Shown: one piece after another, positions 62,470 through 64,000 of the stretch
Position numbering within the stretch: position 1 is the first letter of the stretch
How the letters are laid out: the number at the start of each line of letters is the position of its first letter
Origin: Candidatus Microgenomates bacterium
GTDB lineage: Bacteria; Patescibacteria; JACPGU01
Reading direction: 5' to 3'
Assembly (NCBI GenBank): GCA_016188915.1
Contig: JACPGU010000002.1
Location: 1-64,000, forward strand
Length of the DNA stretch: 64,000 nucleotides
Made by a program: the position numbers and the translations under genes
Notes under the pieces: model-generated
Told to the model about the DNA's origin: nothing
Databases searched by the model: none
Seen by the model: the letters and a program-made list of their open reading frames with translations, nothing else

Positions 62470-63473
62470 TTCAAAGAAAAATAATCATAAAGCGTCTTTG
62501 ATATATTACGAATAGCTGGTATGGCTTCTTCATATACAGCTTCGTTCGTCATAACAACACAGATAAAATTTCCTTTAGGGGAAAATATAATACCAGCATC
62601 GCTATATACTCCTTCCCAGGTACCTATCTTGTGAGACACCTTTGCTTCTTTGGGCAAATAAAATGGTATCCTGTCTTCAGAAACAGTGCCTTGCATTGCC
62701 TTAATCATTTCTTCATAAGAAGCCTCATCTAAAAATTCTTTCCTATATAAAGATTTGAAAAATTTACCGACATCAAAAGCCGTTGTATCGTTGGTATCAA
62801 AATCTGTCCCTTCTAAAAATATAGATCTATCAAATTCATTAATTGCCTTAATTCCTAAAAAGCGTGTCATCATAGAAAAAGCAATATTATCACTTTGATT
62901 GAGCATTCTCCATGTCAAATCCTTAGCATAGTATTGGCCTTCGTCATCTACTGACGACAAAGAACTACCTTGGTCTACCCTGTCCTCTCCTAATATTTCT
63001 ATGGAACTGCTGGCTATACTTTTGTCGCTGGAATATTTTTTGTAAAAAGTTCCAGCCACAAAAAGCTTGGCTAGACTTGCCGCGGTCATTTTCCTGTCTT
63101 GATTTAACCCCACTTCTTCTCCATTAGAAAAATCATAAGCATAAATGCTATATTCTCCTTTTAAAGGAGATACCATATTTACCAATTCATTGTAGAGCTG
63201 TTCTTTGGTGGTAATCAATATTTTGTCGCTTGGGTCATATTTATAATCTGCCAATATCTTTTTTTCAATAGTCTGGTTAAAAGAACTGGCCGGTAGGGTG
63301 TATTTTACCGACCAAAATGGGATACTGGCTACCCACAAAACTATTATTAGACCTATCAAAGATATCAAAAAAATAAATCCATCAAAATGAACCAAAGAAT
63401 CCCTGCCCCCAATCTGGCGCTTTCTTTGAGATTTGAATATAGCATCTATTTTTGGAGATCCTATCCTTCCCAT
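62466..63473 (-). CDS. Membrane-anchored serine hydrolase, class A beta-lactamase-like
   Basis: This 335-residue protein has one membrane helix (about 33-52). The penicillin-binding fold is shown by SLAK (SxxK) in MTAASLAKLFVAG, SDN in NQSDNIAFSM and KIG (KTG-like) in HKIGTWEG. Such proteins may be beta-lactamases or peptidoglycan-acting enzymes. It overlaps uvrD by four bases. Confidence 0.85.
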   Translation of the reverse strand: MGRIGSPKIDAIFKSQRKRQIGGRDSLVHFDGFIFLISLIGLIIVLWVASIPFWSVKYTLPASSFNQTIEKKILADYKYDPSDKILITTKEQLYNELVNMVSPLKGEYSIYAYDFSNGEEVGLNQDRKMTAASLAKLFVAGTFYKKYSSDKSIASSSIEILGEDRVDQGSSLSSVDDEGQYYAKDLTWRMLNQSDNIAFSMMTRFLGIKAINEFDRSIFLEGTDFDTNDTTAFDVGKFFKSLYRKEFLDEASYEEMIKAMQGTVSEDRIPFYLPKEAKVSHKIGTWEGVYSDAGIIFSPKGNFICVVMTNEAVYEEAIPAIRNISKTLYDYFSLK

Positions 63474-63531
63474 ACTTCGTATTATACTACAAACAAAACA
63501 CCTCTACTGGTGATTTTGTTTGTGTCGCTCA

Positions 63532-63741
63532 AATAGCCACAAGGAGAATCGCTTGTCCCGACTTCTTGCTTTGCAAGAACGTCGGGGAACTCCTTTCCTA
63601 ATGCTTTCTAAATAGTTCTTCTTAGTTGAAACAGTAAATAGCCCCAAGGAGAATCGCTTGTCCCGACTTCTTGCTTTGCAAGAACGTCGGGGAACTCCTT
63701 TCCTAATGCTTTCTAAATAGTTCTTCTTAGTTGAAACAGTA
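63532..63741 (-). mobile_element. Two tandem 105-bp hairpin units at tRNA-Glu 3' end
   Basis: Copies of the last 20 bases of tRNA-Glu and its flank occur at 63532-63551 (one mismatch) and 63637-63656, and in the tRNA itself at 63742-63761. Each 105-bp unit has a hairpin CCCGACTTCTTGC/GCAAGAACGTCGGG with one bulge. Reading frames through it are artefacts of repetition. Confidence 0.75.
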
Positions 63742-63743
63742 AA

Positions 63744-63815
63744 TAGCCCCAAGGAGAATCGAACTCCTCTTTTCAGCTTGAGAAGCTGACGTCCTAACCG
63801 ATAGACGATGGGGCC
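63744..63815 (-). tRNA. tRNA-Glu(CTC)
   Basis: The acceptor is GGCCCCA/TGGGGCT (one G-U pair). The anticodon stem is TCAGC/GCTGA with loop TTCTCAA (anticodon CTC). The T stem is AGGAG/CTCCT. CCA is not encoded. Confidence 0.92.
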
Positions 63816-64000
63816 ACCGATATAAATTAAAAGATAAAAGGAAAGAGCGAAAAATGATGAAGTGACTTTGCCACGATATATTAAAAATTACCAAGAGATG
63901 GGGTGGTCATATTTTAGCACAAATCATATCTTTAGCGCTAACTTAAAAGAGCCACACACAGAGCGCGACCCCTTTAACCCCTCCTCAAAACACTATTTTT

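Noticed and set aside
63504..63752. 82-residue ORF with internal repeat at tRNA-Glu
   Set aside because: It is produced by translating two copies of a non-coding hairpin unit; there is no ribosome site or family resemblance.
63532..63761. CRISPR array
   Set aside because: Only two long units are present, with spacers identical to each other and repeats derived from tRNA-Glu; no cas genes are nearby.

Overview
The window reads as a chromosome segment of a small-genome bacterium, most likely a member of the Candidate Phyla Radiation (Patescibacteria, Parcubacteria-like). The evidence is compact AT-rich intergenic DNA, a 16S rRNA gene carrying an insertion, a class II ribonucleotide reductase with NrdR, a gapN/aldolase/TIM glycolysis remnant, single copies of core translation and repair genes, and many small proteins of CPR type. 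UGA is used as a stop, so the Gracilibacteria-type code is unlikely. The taxonomic call is an inference; no database was searched.

Layout. 1-4687: a defence island bounded by perfect 141-bp inverted repeats. It holds a nucleotidyltransferase plus membrane-protein pair that resembles a minimal CBASS, a LexA-like self-cleaving repressor, a C5 cytosine methyltransferase, a HindVP-like restriction endonuclease and a small controller HTH protein. 4798-8198: a minus-strand rRNA unit with promoter, leader, 16S with a 197-nt insertion in helix 17, tRNA-Ile, a small membrane protein, a GIY-YIG endonuclease gene and tRNA-Ala. No 23S gene follows within the window. 8267-12509: clpP, gmd, a four-helix-bundle (S23-like) gene, tig and a small membrane protein. 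12685-23088: a second defence island with RhuM, HsdR, HicAB, HsdS, a membrane protein, a KAP P-loop NTPase, HsdM and a RhuM-Fic fusion. 23168-28216: gapN, PfkB kinase, class II aldolase, TIM and thioredoxin. 28242-36845: DUF1385, nrdJ, nrdR, two tRNA-Leu, comEA, rsmD and recG. 36910-38484: an unidentified structured RNA candidate and a GC-rich secreted protein, each with its own promoter and terminator. 38522-63473: housekeeping genes (xth, vkor, uvrA, bactofilin, lipid/DAG kinase, infC-rpmI-rplT, secA, hpf, serS, lysS, tatD, EamA, metG, a porin-like gene, a TrmB regulator, rsmI, an Nramp-like transporter, rsmA, uvrD, a beta-lactamase-like hydrolase), then tRNA-Glu.

The most unusual theme is repeats. 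At five loci (16S 5' end, tRNA-Ala, tRNA-Leu, tRNA-Glu and a small membrane-protein gene) a short element ending in a hairpin abuts an exact or near-exact duplicate of the end of the adjacent gene. Two of these carry cargo (GIY-YIG endonuclease, RhuM). Separately, short palindromes sit in frame inside rsmD, recG (twice), rsmI and hsdM. The rsmD and recG copies are all read in the same frame, giving the peptide ETKHASSLQ or a close variant. A 68-bp piece of the 16S insertion recurs, with one mismatch, upstream of gapN. Together these point to active, gene-invading palindromic repeat families in a very compact genome.
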